A stretch of DNA of 64,000 bases from Variovorax sp. RA8 (GCF_901827175.1 NZ_LR594662.1:5084001-5148000); one strand, 5' to 3'. Numbered from the stretch's first letter, positions 35,656-45,012 are shown. Notes: generated by a model not told the origin, from the sequence alone. Numbers and translations: made by a program.

Positions 35656-37071
35656 ATGAACGACGACCACACCTATACCTTCACGCGCCGCATCCCGGCC
35701 GGCGACAGCTACGACCTCGTGGTGGCAGGCGGCGGGCCAGCAGGCACCGCGGCAGCCGTGTGCGGCGCGCGGCTAGGCCTCAAGACCCTGCTGGTCGAAG
35801 CGACCGGCTGCCTGGGCGGCATGGGCACCTCGGGCCTGGTCGCGTCCTTCGGGCCGGTGGCCGACGGCGAGCGCATGCTGGTCGGCGGCTTCATGAAGGA
35901 GCTGCTCGAAACCATGTGGGCACAGAAGGCCTTCGGCCCGCACGTAGTGCCCGAGTTCCTGAACGCGCAGCTCAATCGCTGGGTTCCATTCAAGCCCGAG
36001 CACCTGAAGCGCATCCTCGACGACTTCGCGGTGTCGGCCGGCGTGGAGCTGCGCTTCTTCACGCGCGTGATCGAGGCCGACACCAGCGGGCGGCGTGTCA
36101 ATGGCGTGGTCCTGAGCAATGTGGAGGGCCTGCGTTATGTGCGCGCGAGAACCTTCGTCGACGCGACCGGCGACGCCGCGCTCGCCGCGCTCGCGGGCGC
36201 CGAATGCAAGGTGGTGCTGCGCGACACGGAGACGGTGGCGCCGAGCACGCTGTGCTCGCTGCTCGGCGGCATGCACTGGGACCATCCGGCCTATGGCAGC
36301 GACTGGCGCGGCATCGATGAGGTCAAGAACCACACCAAGACCGAGCTGCTTGCCCATGCCATCGCCGACGGCCACTTCACGCAGGAGGACCGCTTCATGC
36401 CCGGCATGAACAAGATCGGCGAGCGCACCGCCACGCTGAACGCCGGCCATGTGTTCAACCTGAATCCGCTGTCCAACCGCAGCCTCTCCGACGGCATGGT
36501 GTTCGGCCGCAAGCTCGCGGTGGAGTACCTGGAGTTCTATCGCAAGTATGTACCCGGCTGCGGGGACCTGGAGCTGCTGGCCACTGCGCCGGTCATGGGC
36601 GTGCGGGACTCGCGCCGCATCGTCGGCGAGTTCGAGCTCGGCATCGAGGACTTCCGCAACCGCCGCCAGTTCGCCGATCAGATCGCGGTCTACAACCGCC
36701 CGACCGACGTGCATCCGACCGACACCTCGAAGGCGGAGTACGAGCGCTTCCTGAAGGACTTTCACGGCAAGGACAACCTGGGCCGCGGTGGCAGCGTGGG
36801 CATCCCGTACAGCATCCTGGTGCCGCGCGGTTCCGACAACCTGTGGGTCGCGGGGCGCTGCCATTCGAGCGACACCAAGGTGCACGGCTCGATCCGCGCA
36901 CAGTCGGCGGCCTACATGATGGGGCAGGCGGCCGGGTCGGCAGCGGCACAGTCGATCGCGACCGGGCAGCCGGCTTGCGATCTGGACACGCAGGTGCTGG
37001 TGGAGCGATTGAGGGAGGCAGGTGCGTATCTGCCGCAGGCGATGCTGTCGCCCGCGATGACCCGCGCCTGA
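35656..37071 (+). CDS. FAD-dependent oxidoreductase
   Basis: Flavoprotein of 471 residues of the FAD_oxidored (PF12831-like) type. The N-terminal dinucleotide site is LVVAGGGPAGTAAAVCGARL and LLVEATGCLGGMGTSGLVAS follows. The second FAD contact is TFVDATGDAALAALAG, and the C-terminal flavin loop is LWVAGRCHSSDTKVHGS. No signal peptide is present, so it is probably cytoplasmic. Pairing with a Bug receptor suggests oxidation of an imported organic acid; the substrate is not identifiable. Confidence 0.9.
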   Translation: MNDDHTYTFTRRIPAGDSYDLVVAGGGPAGTAAAVCGARLGLKTLLVEATGCLGGMGTSGLVASFGPVADGERMLVGGFMKELLETMWAQKAFGPHVVPEFLNAQLNRWVPFKPEHLKRILDDFAVSAGVELRFFTRVIEADTSGRRVNGVVLSNVEGLRYVRARTFVDATGDAALAALAGAECKVVLRDTETVAPSTLCSLLGGMHWDHPAYGSDWRGIDEVKNHTKTELLAHAIADGHFTQEDRFMPGMNKIGERTATLNAGHVFNLNPLSNRSLSDGMVFGRKLAVEYLEFYRKYVPGCGDLELLATAPVMGVRDSRRIVGEFELGIEDFRNRRQFADQIAVYNRPTDVHPTDTSKAEYERFLKDFHGKDNLGRGGSVGIPYSILVPRGSDNLWVAGRCHSSDTKVHGSIRAQSAAYMMGQAAGSAAAQSIATGQPACDLDTQVLVERLREAGAYLPQAMLSPAMTRA

Positions 37072-37090
37072 TCGCGGCACGCCGGTCGCC

Positions 37091-38116
37091 TCAACGCCAT
37101 TGCAGCAGCAACGACCAGGGCTGCCGGCTCATGTGGCGATCGACGCAGGCCGGTGCGCCGGCGTCGCAGCCATGCCGGTAGCTCGGGTCGAGCAATCGGG
37201 TGCCGGGCGCAAAGGCCAGGCGCCGCAGGCTGACGGACTGCAGCACGTTGCCGCCGATGGCGTCGAAGCCCATGGCACCCACGTCCACCACCACGTCGCA
37301 GTGCATGGGCAATGCAGCACCGCCGGTGCGACGCGTGGCCAGGAAGCGGCCGAGGCCCTCGAAGTCCGCGAGCCCCTCATCGTCGCTGCGTGCATGGCAG
37401 ACCAGGTCGCCGATGCGCGGCGGCGTGCGCGCGAGATCGCAGGCGCGCATGGCATAGGGCGTGACCCGGCCCTGCGCCTCGTCGATCCCGGCCTGCCACG
37501 CGGCACCCGCGTAGTCGGCGTGCGCTTCGGAGAAAGCGAACTCCCGGGGCGCGAGCCCGGCCTCGCGCGCGAGCCAGCTGACGAAGGCGGCGGACCAGGG
37601 CGTGTCGATCACGGCGACTCGGTCCACGGCGGTCTGCAGCGCGCGCAGCTCATGGGATGCCAAGCCTTGGTCGGGCCCCACGCCCAGGCCTTGCAGGTGG
37701 GCCGCGGTCGCCTGGTCGAGCGCCTGCCGCAGCAGGCCGCGGTCAGCCGGAAGCCACGCGCCGAACCTCACCTGGGCGGGAAGCCGGCCGTCCTGCGCAT
37801 CGACCGCCTGCCAGTAGCCCATGACGCGCTCCCAGGGTGCCGGAACGCGCGACGGCCTGCGCAGCGCCTCGGCTTCGGAATAGCCCGATTCGATGAGCCG
37901 GCCTTCGGCATCGAGTGCCTGGCCGCCGAACGCTGCGTGCTCCTGCCGGGCCGCCGCGGCCAGGGCTTGGGCGCGTGGCGGCGATGCGGACCGGGCCGCG
38001 GTGTCCAGGCACAGCGAACCGGCGCGGCCGGCCGGAGAGGACAAAGCCAGCAGAGCGACGGCCGCGCCTGCAAAGCCTCGTCGAAACGCGGGAAGAAGGC
38101 GGGGCGCGACATGCAT
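37091..38116 (-). CDS. DUF2272-type exported protein
   Basis: Conserved hypothetical protein of 341 residues. The start at 38116 (MHVAPRLLPAFRRG) gives a signal peptide ending near GRAGSL. The central region TPWSAAFVSWLAREAGL and RIGDLVCHARSD, with a later MHCDVVVDV, resembles DUF2272 proteins, which have an NlpC/CHAP-like Cys/His arrangement. This could mean a cell-wall amidase-type fold, but catalysis is not shown. It converges on the FAD oxidoreductase gene with 19 bp between the stops. Confidence 0.75.
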   Translation of the reverse strand: MHVAPRLLPAFRRGFAGAAVALLALSSPAGRAGSLCLDTAARSASPPRAQALAAAARQEHAAFGGQALDAEGRLIESGYSEAEALRRPSRVPAPWERVMGYWQAVDAQDGRLPAQVRFGAWLPADRGLLRQALDQATAAHLQGLGVGPDQGLASHELRALQTAVDRVAVIDTPWSAAFVSWLAREAGLAPREFAFSEAHADYAGAAWQAGIDEAQGRVTPYAMRACDLARTPPRIGDLVCHARSDDEGLADFEGLGRFLATRRTGGAALPMHCDVVVDVGAMGFDAIGGNVLQSVSLRRLAFAPGTRLLDPSYRHGCDAGAPACVDRHMSRQPWSLLLQWR

Positions 38117-38246
38117 GCTGATCGGCACTTTAGCGGGCCCGCCGGCACGCGCCCTTCTCACGATCAGGTCAGGATGGAGCGGCGCGTTGCCGAGGCGCCC
38201 CCGCGCACGGCAACCACCTTCCGCAGCAGGGAGTTCGTCATGGCCA

Positions 38247-39557
38247 TCAGAAATGCATCGACACCGCGTCGCTCACGCGATAGTCCTCCTCCACCACTGG
38301 CATCCAGTGCCACTTGTCGAAGGTGGTGCAGGGGTGCGAGATACCCAGGCCGATGCGGTCGCCGACAACAGGCGCTCGCGGCGAAGCGGCATCGTCCCAG
38401 CGCAGGTAGGCGTGCTGGTCGTTGAGGCCGGTGATCTTCCAGTCGGCTGGCACGCCTTCGGGCACCAGGCTGCCGCGCGGGGCGCGCGCGATGGGCACGG
38501 GCAGCGAGAGGTCGAAGGAGATGTCGCGCTTGCCCACCGTGAGGATCGCAAGCCCGGGCTCGGGGCGCGACTGCACCGTGGCCCACACCTCCATGGCAGG
38601 GCGCAGGCTCCCGCCCTCCCCTTCCTTGCAGTCGCATCCCAGCCGCTGGTCCACTGCGCGGAGCATGCGCTTGTAGAAGCCATGATCGTGCGTGACGTAG
38701 CAGCCCGAGCGCAGGATGCCGCGCACGCTGCTCTTGAGCGTCGGCTTCAGGCGGCAGGCCACCAGGTCGAAGATGGCCGAGCCGCCGGCCGAGACGATCA
38801 CCTCGTCGCCCTCGAACAGGCCCTGTGCATCGCAATGGCGCGCCACGGACTGGACGCGGTCCATCAGCGCATTGGCGTACGCGGTGTCGGGGCCGGTCTC
38901 GCCCGTGGCGGCCAGGCCCTCGTAGCACTCGATGCCCACCAGGCGCACCGCAGGGCTCCGGTTAAGGGCGGTGGCCAGCGCGATGGCCTCCTCCTGCGTG
39001 CGGCAGCCGGTGCGTCCGCCCTCCACGCCGATCTCCACCATCACTTCGAAGGGCAGGCTCTCGTGATGGCGCCCGGCCCAATCCTCGATGAGCACGAGCT
39101 GGGCCGGCGAATCGACCAGGAACACCACGCGCAGGTCAGCGTGTTCGTGCAGCAGCAGCTGGATGCCGGCCAGGTCCTCGTCGTTCACCACCTGGTTCGC
39201 GATCAGCGTGCGGCGCGCGCCGGCCGCCACGCCGATCGCGAGCTGCGTGACGGTCGCGAAGGTCAGCCCCCAGGCCCCCGCATCGAGTTGGCGCCGGAAC
39301 AGCTGCGGCGACATGGTGGTCTTGCCGTGCGGCGCGAGGTCGATGCCCCATTGCCGCACGCGCGCCTGCATCCAGGCCAGGTTGTGCTCCAGCGCCTCGC
39401 GCTTGAGCACGGCCAGCGGCAGCGGGAGGTCGCCGGCCAGCACATGCCAGCCGGCCTGGCCGATCTCGCTGCGGCGCCTGGGCGGCTGGGTGTGCGGATA
39501 GCCCTTGAAGCGGCCGTCGAAGTACGGATCGAAAAGCGCGGTGTCAGTGGTGGTCAT
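38247..39557 (-). CDS. D-amino-acid deaminase/aldolase-like PLP enzyme (DSD1/D-threonine aldolase family)
   Basis: Fold-type III PLP enzyme of 436 residues. The Schiff-base Lys is in LAPHGKTTMSPQ (alanine-racemase-like barrel, residues ~30-270). The C-terminal beta domain carries the metal-binding His-x-Cys in GISHPCTTFDKW, as in D-serine dehydratase and D-threonine aldolase. The start at 39557 is chosen from the conserved length; the long upstream extension is non-conserved. The 130-bp gap downstream (38117-38246) holds nothing recognisable. It probably degrades a D-3-hydroxy amino acid. Confidence 0.87.
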   Translation of the reverse strand: MTTTDTALFDPYFDGRFKGYPHTQPPRRRSEIGQAGWHVLAGDLPLPLAVLKREALEHNLAWMQARVRQWGIDLAPHGKTTMSPQLFRRQLDAGAWGLTFATVTQLAIGVAAGARRTLIANQVVNDEDLAGIQLLLHEHADLRVVFLVDSPAQLVLIEDWAGRHHESLPFEVMVEIGVEGGRTGCRTQEEAIALATALNRSPAVRLVGIECYEGLAATGETGPDTAYANALMDRVQSVARHCDAQGLFEGDEVIVSAGGSAIFDLVACRLKPTLKSSVRGILRSGCYVTHDHGFYKRMLRAVDQRLGCDCKEGEGGSLRPAMEVWATVQSRPEPGLAILTVGKRDISFDLSLPVPIARAPRGSLVPEGVPADWKITGLNDQHAYLRWDDAASPRAPVVGDRIGLGISHPCTTFDKWHWMPVVEEDYRVSDAVSMHF

Positions 39558-39768
39558 GCGATCAGGTCCTTGCGGATGCAGGCGGTGAAATGGCCCCACG
39601 ATCGCACATCGGCACCACGCTTGGCGCGGCGTCGAGGTATAGAGAGGCTCGTAAACATGCTGCATGATGGTGCGGCCAAGTCCGCGGTGGAGGCCATCCG
39701 GTTCTTCCAGGATCGCTGAAATCGACTCGCCCGATTCTTCGCCAACCTTTCCAAACTCAGGAGTTCCC

Positions 39769-39951
39769 ATGCCGCTCGAATACCTCGGCGTCTCGCCCAA
39801 CGCGTCGGACGCGCGCGATTTCGGTGCCTTCAACCGCTTCGGCATGGGCTACTTCAACGGCAACTTCCCGGCACGCTCGACCACCGAGGCGCGGCTGATG
39901 GTCGACGCCAAGGTCGAGATCGACGTTGTGGCCTACAAGCCGAAGGCCTGA
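39769..39951 (+). CDS. Small hypothetical protein (60 aa)
   Basis: I do not recognise this gene. The ATG at 39769 follows a CAGGAG site by 5 bp. The product is 60 residues, starts MPLEYLGVSPNASDARDFGA and ends with a strand-like VDAKVEIDVVAYKPKA. That ending loosely recalls the last strand of YceI-type lipocalin folds, so it could be a remnant. It lies 4 bp before the M23 peptidase gene and has coding-like composition. The 211-bp gap before it shows no other gene. Confidence 0.55.
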   Translation: MPLEYLGVSPNASDARDFGAFNRFGMGYFNGNFPARSTTEARLMVDAKVEIDVVAYKPKA

Positions 39952-39955
39952 GCCC

Positions 39956-40795
39956 ATGCACCTGAAGCGCCGCGATGCCCTGCTGGGCGCGCTCGGGCTG
40001 ATGGCCCTGCCGGCTGCCCACTCGGCCCAGGAAGGGGCGGTATGGCCCCGCGACTTGCTTGTGCCCGGGGGCGTGGCCCGGCTCTCGCTGGGCCCGGCCG
40101 CCCGCCGTCCGCAGGCGCGCACCGAGGATGACGTGCCGCTGCTGGTGCTGGGCGATGTCATCGAATGGAGCGCGCTGGTGGGCATCCCGCTGTCCGCGCA
40201 GCCTGGCGAGGCTCGCATCCGCGTGCTGCGCGAGGACGGCAGTGCGCGAGAGCTGCCCTACGTCATCGCGCCCAAGCACTACCGCGAACAGCAGCTCAAG
40301 GTCGCGCCGGGCCAAGTCGACCTCTCGGCCGAGGACATGGCTCGCTACGAGCGCGAGCGCGCGCACCTGCAGGGCGTGATGGCCACCTTCAGTGAGCCCC
40401 TGCCCCTGGGCGAGCTGCGCATGCAGGTCCCGGTGCCGGGGCGGCGCTCCAGTTCCTTCGGCCTGCGGCGCGTCTTCAACGGCGAGAAGCGCAATCCGCA
40501 CAGCGGCATGGACATCGCGGCTGCCACGGGCACGCCGGTGAAGGCGCCGTTGGGGGGTCGCGTGATCGACACGGGCGACTACTTCTTCAACGGCGGCACC
40601 GTCTGGCTCGATCACGGGGGCGGGCTGCTCACGATGTACTGTCATCTGAGCGCGATTGATGTGAAGACGGGGGAAGCGGTAAAGGCCGGTGAGCGCTTCT
40701 GCGCGGTGGGCGCCACGGGACGGGTGACGGGCCCGCATCTGCACTGGTCGGTGATGCTGAACCGGGCGATGGTGGATCCTGCGCTATTCCTGTAG
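39956..40795 (+). CDS. M23-family metallopeptidase
   Basis: LytM-type endopeptidase of 279 residues, predicted to cut peptidoglycan cross-links in the periplasm. A signal peptide (KRRDALLGALGLMALPAAHS) is followed by an N-terminal strand-rich domain. The M23 core has zinc ligands in NPHSGMDIAA (HxxxD), a later MYCHLS and TGPHLHWSV (HxH). All metal ligands are present, so it is probably active rather than an EnvC-like activator. Confidence 0.92.
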   Translation: MHLKRRDALLGALGLMALPAAHSAQEGAVWPRDLLVPGGVARLSLGPAARRPQARTEDDVPLLVLGDVIEWSALVGIPLSAQPGEARIRVLREDGSARELPYVIAPKHYREQQLKVAPGQVDLSAEDMARYERERAHLQGVMATFSEPLPLGELRMQVPVPGRRSSSFGLRRVFNGEKRNPHSGMDIAAATGTPVKAPLGGRVIDTGDYFFNGGTVWLDHGGGLLTMYCHLSAIDVKTGEAVKAGERFCAVGATGRVTGPHLHWSVMLNRAMVDPALFL

Positions 40796-41227
40796 CTAGC
40801 TCGGTTGCTTTCGTTCAGCCATGCTCGCCCCCTTGGCGAGTGATGGCCCTCGGCCGCTCTGCAATTTAGCCAGCGAAGGTTGCCGGATCGTCCGGGCCTG
40901 CGAGCGCGGCGGCGCACAGGCAAACGGCGAAGACTGCACGGCACAGGACCGGCATCGATACATGGCGATCGGATGGCATCGATGCGCGCGATGTCGATGC
41001 ATACGCTGGCAATGCAGCGGTCTTCTATTCATTGGGGGAGCTCTCTGTTTTGGGTGCGGCGGACTGTCGTCGAGCCGAGAACTCTCTTTTTGTCATGCGA
41101 ATCTGGCGATCTCTCTTCAATGCGCGTCCTGCGGCATTACCGAGATCTTCACGCCCGACGGCGCGTGAAGGCCCTGAAGGCCGAGCGGCCGACGGCGAAG
41201 CGGTGCGATCGAGCCTGCGCTTGGCCC
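40796..41227. other. 432-bp gap without a convincing gene
   Basis: Short frames exist on both strands, but they are Cys/Arg/His-rich and lack ribosome sites or recognisable motifs. The middle (about 41020-41110) is less GC-rich than its surroundings, with runs such as CTCTTTTTG. It lies between the M23 stop and the end of hipA. It could be the remains of a gene lost when the toxin-antitoxin module entered, but nothing demonstrates that. Confidence 0.5.
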
Positions 41228-42565
41228 CTACTCCCTGGGCATCGCCTCCAGCGCCGCTGCGGACGCGGCGAGCCCGCGCAGGATGGGCTGCGCCACCTTC
41301 GCCGGAAAGCCGGCTGGCAGTTGCGCCTCCATGCGCGCGATGACGCCGGGCGTGCTGTCGAGCAGGAAGCCGACGATGTCCTCGGCGTCCGCGCCATATC
41401 CGCACAGGCGCGCGGTGGCATTGAAATGGCGCCTGCGGATGGTCGACCTTCGGTAGTGCTTGTTCTTCCCGATCATGGCCATCGCCAGCGTCGCGTCATG
41501 GCGGGAGAACTGGTTGGGCCCCGAGCCCTCCACCGGCCAAATGGACATGACGTCATAGAGCGGCGTGAGCCTGAAGCGCCCTTCCGGCAACAGGTGGATG
41601 CTGAAGTTCTTGGCATGGCCATCGGGTGCAGCGAGCATCCAGAAGATCAACTGCGCCGCGAGCAGGGTCCGCAGGTCCTCGCGCGCTCTGACCGATTGGC
41701 GCAGGATCGTGGCCAGGTCCAGCAGGCCCGGGCCGCCGTCCGCTTCGTACTTCAGGTGCGAGGGCACGCCGAGCGCCTGGCAGAAGTCTTCCTGCGGCAA
41801 GCGCATGAGCCAGCTTCCCGAAGAATGCAGCTGCCGGTCGAAGCGTTCGACGGCCAGCACTTTCTGCGCGCCGAAGCCGAGGATGGCGCAACGGGGCACC
41901 GGCAGTCCGTACGCCTGCAGGATGTTCAGGCAGAGCCATTCGTTCTCGACCGAGGTGCTGAAGTCCGCTTGGCGATGCCCCACGAGCCCCAGCGGCAGCT
42001 TGAGGATGTGCGTTGTCGGCGTCGCGCCGTGCGGCCGCATCCACTGCTGGTCGTGCCACAGGAGCGCGGTCTTTTCCTGAGCGCCTGCGAGCGAGATGCG
42101 CAGCACGTCCTCCTCCCCTGGCAAGCCGCCGAGGCGGCCCGGCGTCACGGTCTGAAGAAGCAGCGCCTCGACTTCGACAGGCGACATCGGTGTTCCCGAG
42201 ATCCGCCGGAGGTCCGCGGGTGCCTCGTCTTCGGCGAGCAACTGGATGGCGCCGACGCAATCGCGCCCGACGGCCCGCAGCAGCGCGAATGCGTCGGTGG
42301 AAGCCGTCCCGAATCGCGTGGCGAGGCGCTCGCGGATGGCGCGGCTGTCAGGCAGCAGGTTGTCGAAATAACTGTTGACGACCTGGCCCTTGAGCCCGCC
42401 CGTCACCAGCGGAAGCGACAGCGACAGGGGGCGCCCGGCCGGTGAAGCCATCCATGCGGGGTCGTAGACGAGCTCGGGCTCGCCGCGCGCTGGGATGCGC
42501 CACGCTCCGACCCGCTCGCCGTTGGCCCAGATCGACAGGGCCTGCGAATGCGACCGGCGGCCCAT
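41228..42565 (-). CDS. hipA: HipA-family serine/threonine kinase toxin
   Basis: Type II toxin kinase of 445 residues. HipA-family members phosphorylate glutamyl-tRNA synthetase or other targets and cause growth arrest. The N-terminal couple_hipA region has LSLSLPLVTGG and VNSYFDNLLPDS. The kinase core has SLAGAQEKTAL (ATP loop), ILKLPLG (Lys), AAPDGHAKNFSIHL (catalytic Asp) and LTPLYDVMSIWP (DFG-equivalent). All catalytic motifs are present. It starts 3 bp after the hipB stop. Confidence 0.94.
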   Translation of the reverse strand: MGRRSHSQALSIWANGERVGAWRIPARGEPELVYDPAWMASPAGRPLSLSLPLVTGGLKGQVVNSYFDNLLPDSRAIRERLATRFGTASTDAFALLRAVGRDCVGAIQLLAEDEAPADLRRISGTPMSPVEVEALLLQTVTPGRLGGLPGEEDVLRISLAGAQEKTALLWHDQQWMRPHGATPTTHILKLPLGLVGHRQADFSTSVENEWLCLNILQAYGLPVPRCAILGFGAQKVLAVERFDRQLHSSGSWLMRLPQEDFCQALGVPSHLKYEADGGPGLLDLATILRQSVRAREDLRTLLAAQLIFWMLAAPDGHAKNFSIHLLPEGRFRLTPLYDVMSIWPVEGSGPNQFSRHDATLAMAMIGKNKHYRRSTIRRRHFNATARLCGYGADAEDIVGFLLDSTPGVIARMEAQLPAGFPAKVAQPILRGLAASAAALEAMPRE

Positions 42566-42568
42566 CGC

Positions 42569-42850
42569 TCACCATTCCTGCGCCGGGGACGCGTCAGATC
42601 TGGACTGGACGATGAGCTCCATGCCGAGCAGGCCGAAGAGTGCGAGCAGCTGCTCGAGGCTCACCGATTCCGGGTGGAGCTCCATGTGCGAGATGCGACT
42701 CTGGCTGATGCCCATGCGCCGGGCCAGCTCGGTCTGCGGCACGCCGGCCGCGCGGCGGGCGGATTTCAGGAGCGGGCCCAGCTGGGAGGGCGTGGAGAGG
42801 ACTTGGCGCATGGCATTGCCCATGGGACGAACACACTGCATCTTACCCAT
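42569..42850 (-). CDS. hipB: HipB-like XRE-family antitoxin
   Basis: Antitoxin of at most 93 residues. The HTH runs from LGPLLKSARRAAGVPQTELA through RRMGISQSRISHMELHPESV. The true start is unclear. ATGs at 42850, 42841, 42823 and 42811 are in frame and none has a clear ribosome site. The first lies inside operator O1, so the shorter forms (80-84 residues) are at least as likely. As in other hipBA modules it should bind the palindromes upstream and repress the operon together with HipA. Confidence 0.9.
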   Translation of the reverse strand: MGKMQCVRPMGNAMRQVLSTPSQLGPLLKSARRAAGVPQTELARRMGISQSRISHMELHPESVSLEQLLALFGLLGMELIVQSRSDASPAQEW

Positions 42851-42914
42851 ATGATGGGTAAATGAAAAATACCCATGACATGGGTAAATAGACTTTACCC
42901 AGCAAATGGGTAAA
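42843..42914 (-). promoter_or_regulatory. Three-palindrome operator array of hipBA
   Basis: Three palindromes share TACCCA/TGGGTA arms: O1 42843-42861 (TTACCCAT-ATG-ATGGGTAA), O2 42870-42886 (TACCCATG-A-CATGGGTA) and O3 42894-42914 (TTTACCCA-GCAAA-TGGGTAAA). Their centres (42852, 42878, 42904) are exactly 26 bp apart, about 2.5 helical turns. On the minus strand TTTACC elements with 17-bp spacing to CTATTT or TCATTT could be the promoter, so bound HipB would block polymerase. The region is clearly AT-richer than its neighbours. Confidence 0.85.
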
Positions 42915-42937
42915 AAGCCACCAGCACTGCCGCAGCG

Positions 42938-43621
42938 CTACTGACCGTTGTCCAGCCGCCCCGCCGCCAGCCGCAGCACGCGGTCGCACCGCTTGGCCAG
43001 GCCGTCATCATGCGTGACCACCACGAAGGCGGTGCGGCGCTCGTGCGCCAGCTTCAGCATCAGCGCGAACACGCCGTCGGCGGTGTTGCGATCGAGGTTG
43101 CCGGTGGGCTCGTCGGCCAGCACGCAGTCGGGCTGCGTCACCAGCGCGCGCGCGATCGCCACGCGTTGGCGCTCGCCGCCGGAGAGTTCGGCCGGGCGAT
43201 GATGAACCCGCTCGGCCAGCCCCACGGCCGCCAGCATCGCGGCGGCAGCCTCGGCGGCCTGCTGCGGCGGCATGCGGCGGATCTTCAAAGGCATCGCCAC
43301 GTTGTCCAGGGCGCTGAACTCGGGCAGCAGATGGTGGAACTGGTAGACGAAGCCCAGGTGCGCGTTGCGCAGCCGGCCCTGCTCGGCCGCGTCGGCGTGC
43401 GCGATGTTCTTGCCGTGCAGTTCCACGCTGCCGGCGGTGGGCGCATCGAGCCCGCCCATGAGGTGGAGCAGCGTGCTCTTGCCGGAGCCCGAGGCGCCGA
43501 CGATCGCCAGCGTCTCGCCGGCGCGCACGTCGAGGTCGACACCGTGCAGCACCGTGAGGTCGATGCGGCCCTCGTGGAAGCGCTTGGTCAGGCCCCTGAC
43601 CTGTAGAACTACCTCACTCAT
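42938..43621 (-). CDS. lolD: Lipoprotein-releasing system ATPase
   Basis: ATPase of the LolCDE complex, 227 residues, which extracts lipoproteins from the inner membrane for LolA. Walker A is [20 protein letters not shown], the signature is LSGGERQRV and Walker B is [13 protein letters not shown]. The LolD-typical [16 protein letters not shown] follows the Q-loop. It overlaps lolC by 8 bp. Its stop lies 23 bp from the hipBA operators. Confidence 0.95.
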   Translation of the reverse strand: MSEVVLQVRGLTKRFHEGRIDLTVLHGVDLDVRAGETLAIVGASGSGKSTLLHLMGGLDAPTAGSVELHGKNIAHADAAEQGRLRNAHLGFVYQFHHLLPEFSALDNVAMPLKIRRMPPQQAAEAAAAMLAAVGLAERVHHRPAELSGGERQRVAIARALVTQPDCVLADEPTGNLDRNTADGVFALMLKLAHERRTAFVVVTHDDGLAKRCDRVLRLAAGRLDNGQ

Positions 43622-44870
43622 AGCGCAACGCCTCCGCCGGATTGACGCGGCTCGCGCGCCAGCTCGGATACAGCGTGGCCACGAAGGACAGCGCCAGCGA
43701 GATCAGCGCGATCGGCAGGATGTCGCCGCGCTGGGGATCGCTGGGCATCTTGCTGATGAGATAGATGTCCTGTGGCAGGAAGCGCGCGTTGAAGAGCCGC
43801 TCCAGCGCCGGCACGATCACGTCGATGTTGTAGGCGATGCCCAGTCCCAGCAGCAGACCGCCCAATGTGCCGATCACGCCCACCATCGCGCCCTGCACCA
43901 CGAAGATGCTCATGATGCTCTTCGGGCTCGAACCCAGCGTGCGCAGGATCGCGATGTCGGCGCGCTTGTCGGTGACCGTCATCACCAGCGTCGACACCAG
44001 GTTGAAGGCGGCGACCGCGACGATCAGCGTGAGGATGATGAACATCATGCGCTTCTCCACCTGCACCGCCGCGAACCAGGTCCTGTTCTGGCGCGTCCAG
44101 TCGCGGATCAGGAACTCGCCGGGCAGCGTGACGGCCAGCTCATCCGCCACCTCGCGCGCACGGTGCAGGTCCTTGAGCTTGAGGCGCAGGCCGCTCGGCC
44201 CTTCGAGCCGGAACACGCGCGCGGCGTCCTGCTCGTGGATCATCGCCAGCGCCGAGTCGTATTCGTAGTGGCCCGAATCGAAGGTGCCGACCACCGTGAA
44301 CTGCTTCAACCGCGGCACCACGCCGGCCGGCGTGACCTGCCCGCCCGGCGCGATCAGCGTGACCTGGTCGCCCACCTGCACGAAGAGCGAGCGCGCCAGC
44401 TCGATGCCCAGCACGATGCCGAACTCGCCCGGCACCAGCTTCTGCAGCGCGCCCTTCTGCGTCGTGGCGGAGATGTCGGTCACCTGCGGCTCCAGCGACG
44501 GCTCGATGCCGCGCACCAGCGTGCCCTTCATGTCCTCGCCGCGCGCGATCAGCGCCTGCGCCGCGATGAAGGGTGCGACGCCCACCACGTTGGGGTTCTT
44601 GCGCGCCGCCGCGGCGATGGCGTCGATGTCGGCAAGCGCCTGGCCGTCGCGCGAGAGGATCTCGATGTGCGAGATCACGCCGAGCATCCGGTCGGTCACC
44701 TCCTTCTGGAAGCCGTTCATCACCGAGAGCACGATGATCAGCGCCGCCACGCCCAGCGCGATGCCGAGCATGGAGACGCCGGAGATGAAGGAAATGAAGC
44801 CGTTGCGCCGCGTGGCCCGGCCCGCACGCGTGTAGCGCCAGCCGAGTTGCAGTTCGTAGGGGAGAGGCAT
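43614..44870 (-). CDS. lolC: Lipoprotein-releasing system permease (LolC/E)
   Basis: Inner-membrane permease of 418 residues with four membrane segments. The first is in [20 protein letters not shown], then come a large periplasmic domain and three C-terminal segments ending in [20 protein letters not shown], the MacB/LolC signature. The start at 44870 ([13 protein letters not shown]) has a GGGAGG site. Only one permease gene is present, as is common in betaproteobacteria where one LolC/E-type protein may form a homodimer. Confidence 0.93.
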   Translation of the reverse strand: MPLPYELQLGWRYTRAGRATRRNGFISFISGVSMLGIALGVAALIIVLSVMNGFQKEVTDRMLGVISHIEILSRDGQALADIDAIAAAARKNPNVVGVAPFIAAQALIARGEDMKGTLVRGIEPSLEPQVTDISATTQKGALQKLVPGEFGIVLGIELARSLFVQVGDQVTLIAPGGQVTPAGVVPRLKQFTVVGTFDSGHYEYDSALAMIHEQDAARVFRLEGPSGLRLKLKDLHRAREVADELAVTLPGEFLIRDWTRQNRTWFAAVQVEKRMMFIILTLIVAVAAFNLVSTLVMTVTDKRADIAILRTLGSSPKSIMSIFVVQGAMVGVIGTLGGLLLGLGIAYNIDVIVPALERLFNARFLPQDIYLISKMPSDPQRGDILPIALISLALSFVATLYPSWRASRVNPAEALRYE

Positions 44871-44920
44871 CAGGCCTCCCGCCGGGCCGCCCCAAGGCAG
44901 GCCTGGCCTTGCAGGCTGCA

Positions 44921-45012
44921 CCGCCGCGAGACGCGGCGGTTCTTCATGCCGTCCAAGCCTGCGCAGGCAGGCTTGGAGCCGCGGCATTCAGTCCCCTCGG
45001 GGGGCAGCGAAT
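44921..45012. repeat. Nested extragenic palindromes between lolC and the recJ-group
   Basis: Perfect stems lie in the 206-bp divergent gap. CCGCCGCG-AGA-CGCGGCGG covers 44921-44939. TCCAAGCCTGC-GCAG-GCAGGCTTGGA covers 44952-44977 and is enclosed by ATGCCG/CGGCAT. A CCCCTCGGGG-type stem starts at about 44993. The following GGCAGCGAATACACGAAG text resembles repeats I recall from Variovorax intergenic regions. Promoters for lolC and the next gene must lie around these structures. Confidence 0.6.

Noticed and set aside
39661..39720. A 20-codon frame starting at ATG 39657 before the small ORF
   Set aside because: Too short, no ribosome site, and it ends before the better-supported ORF at 39769.
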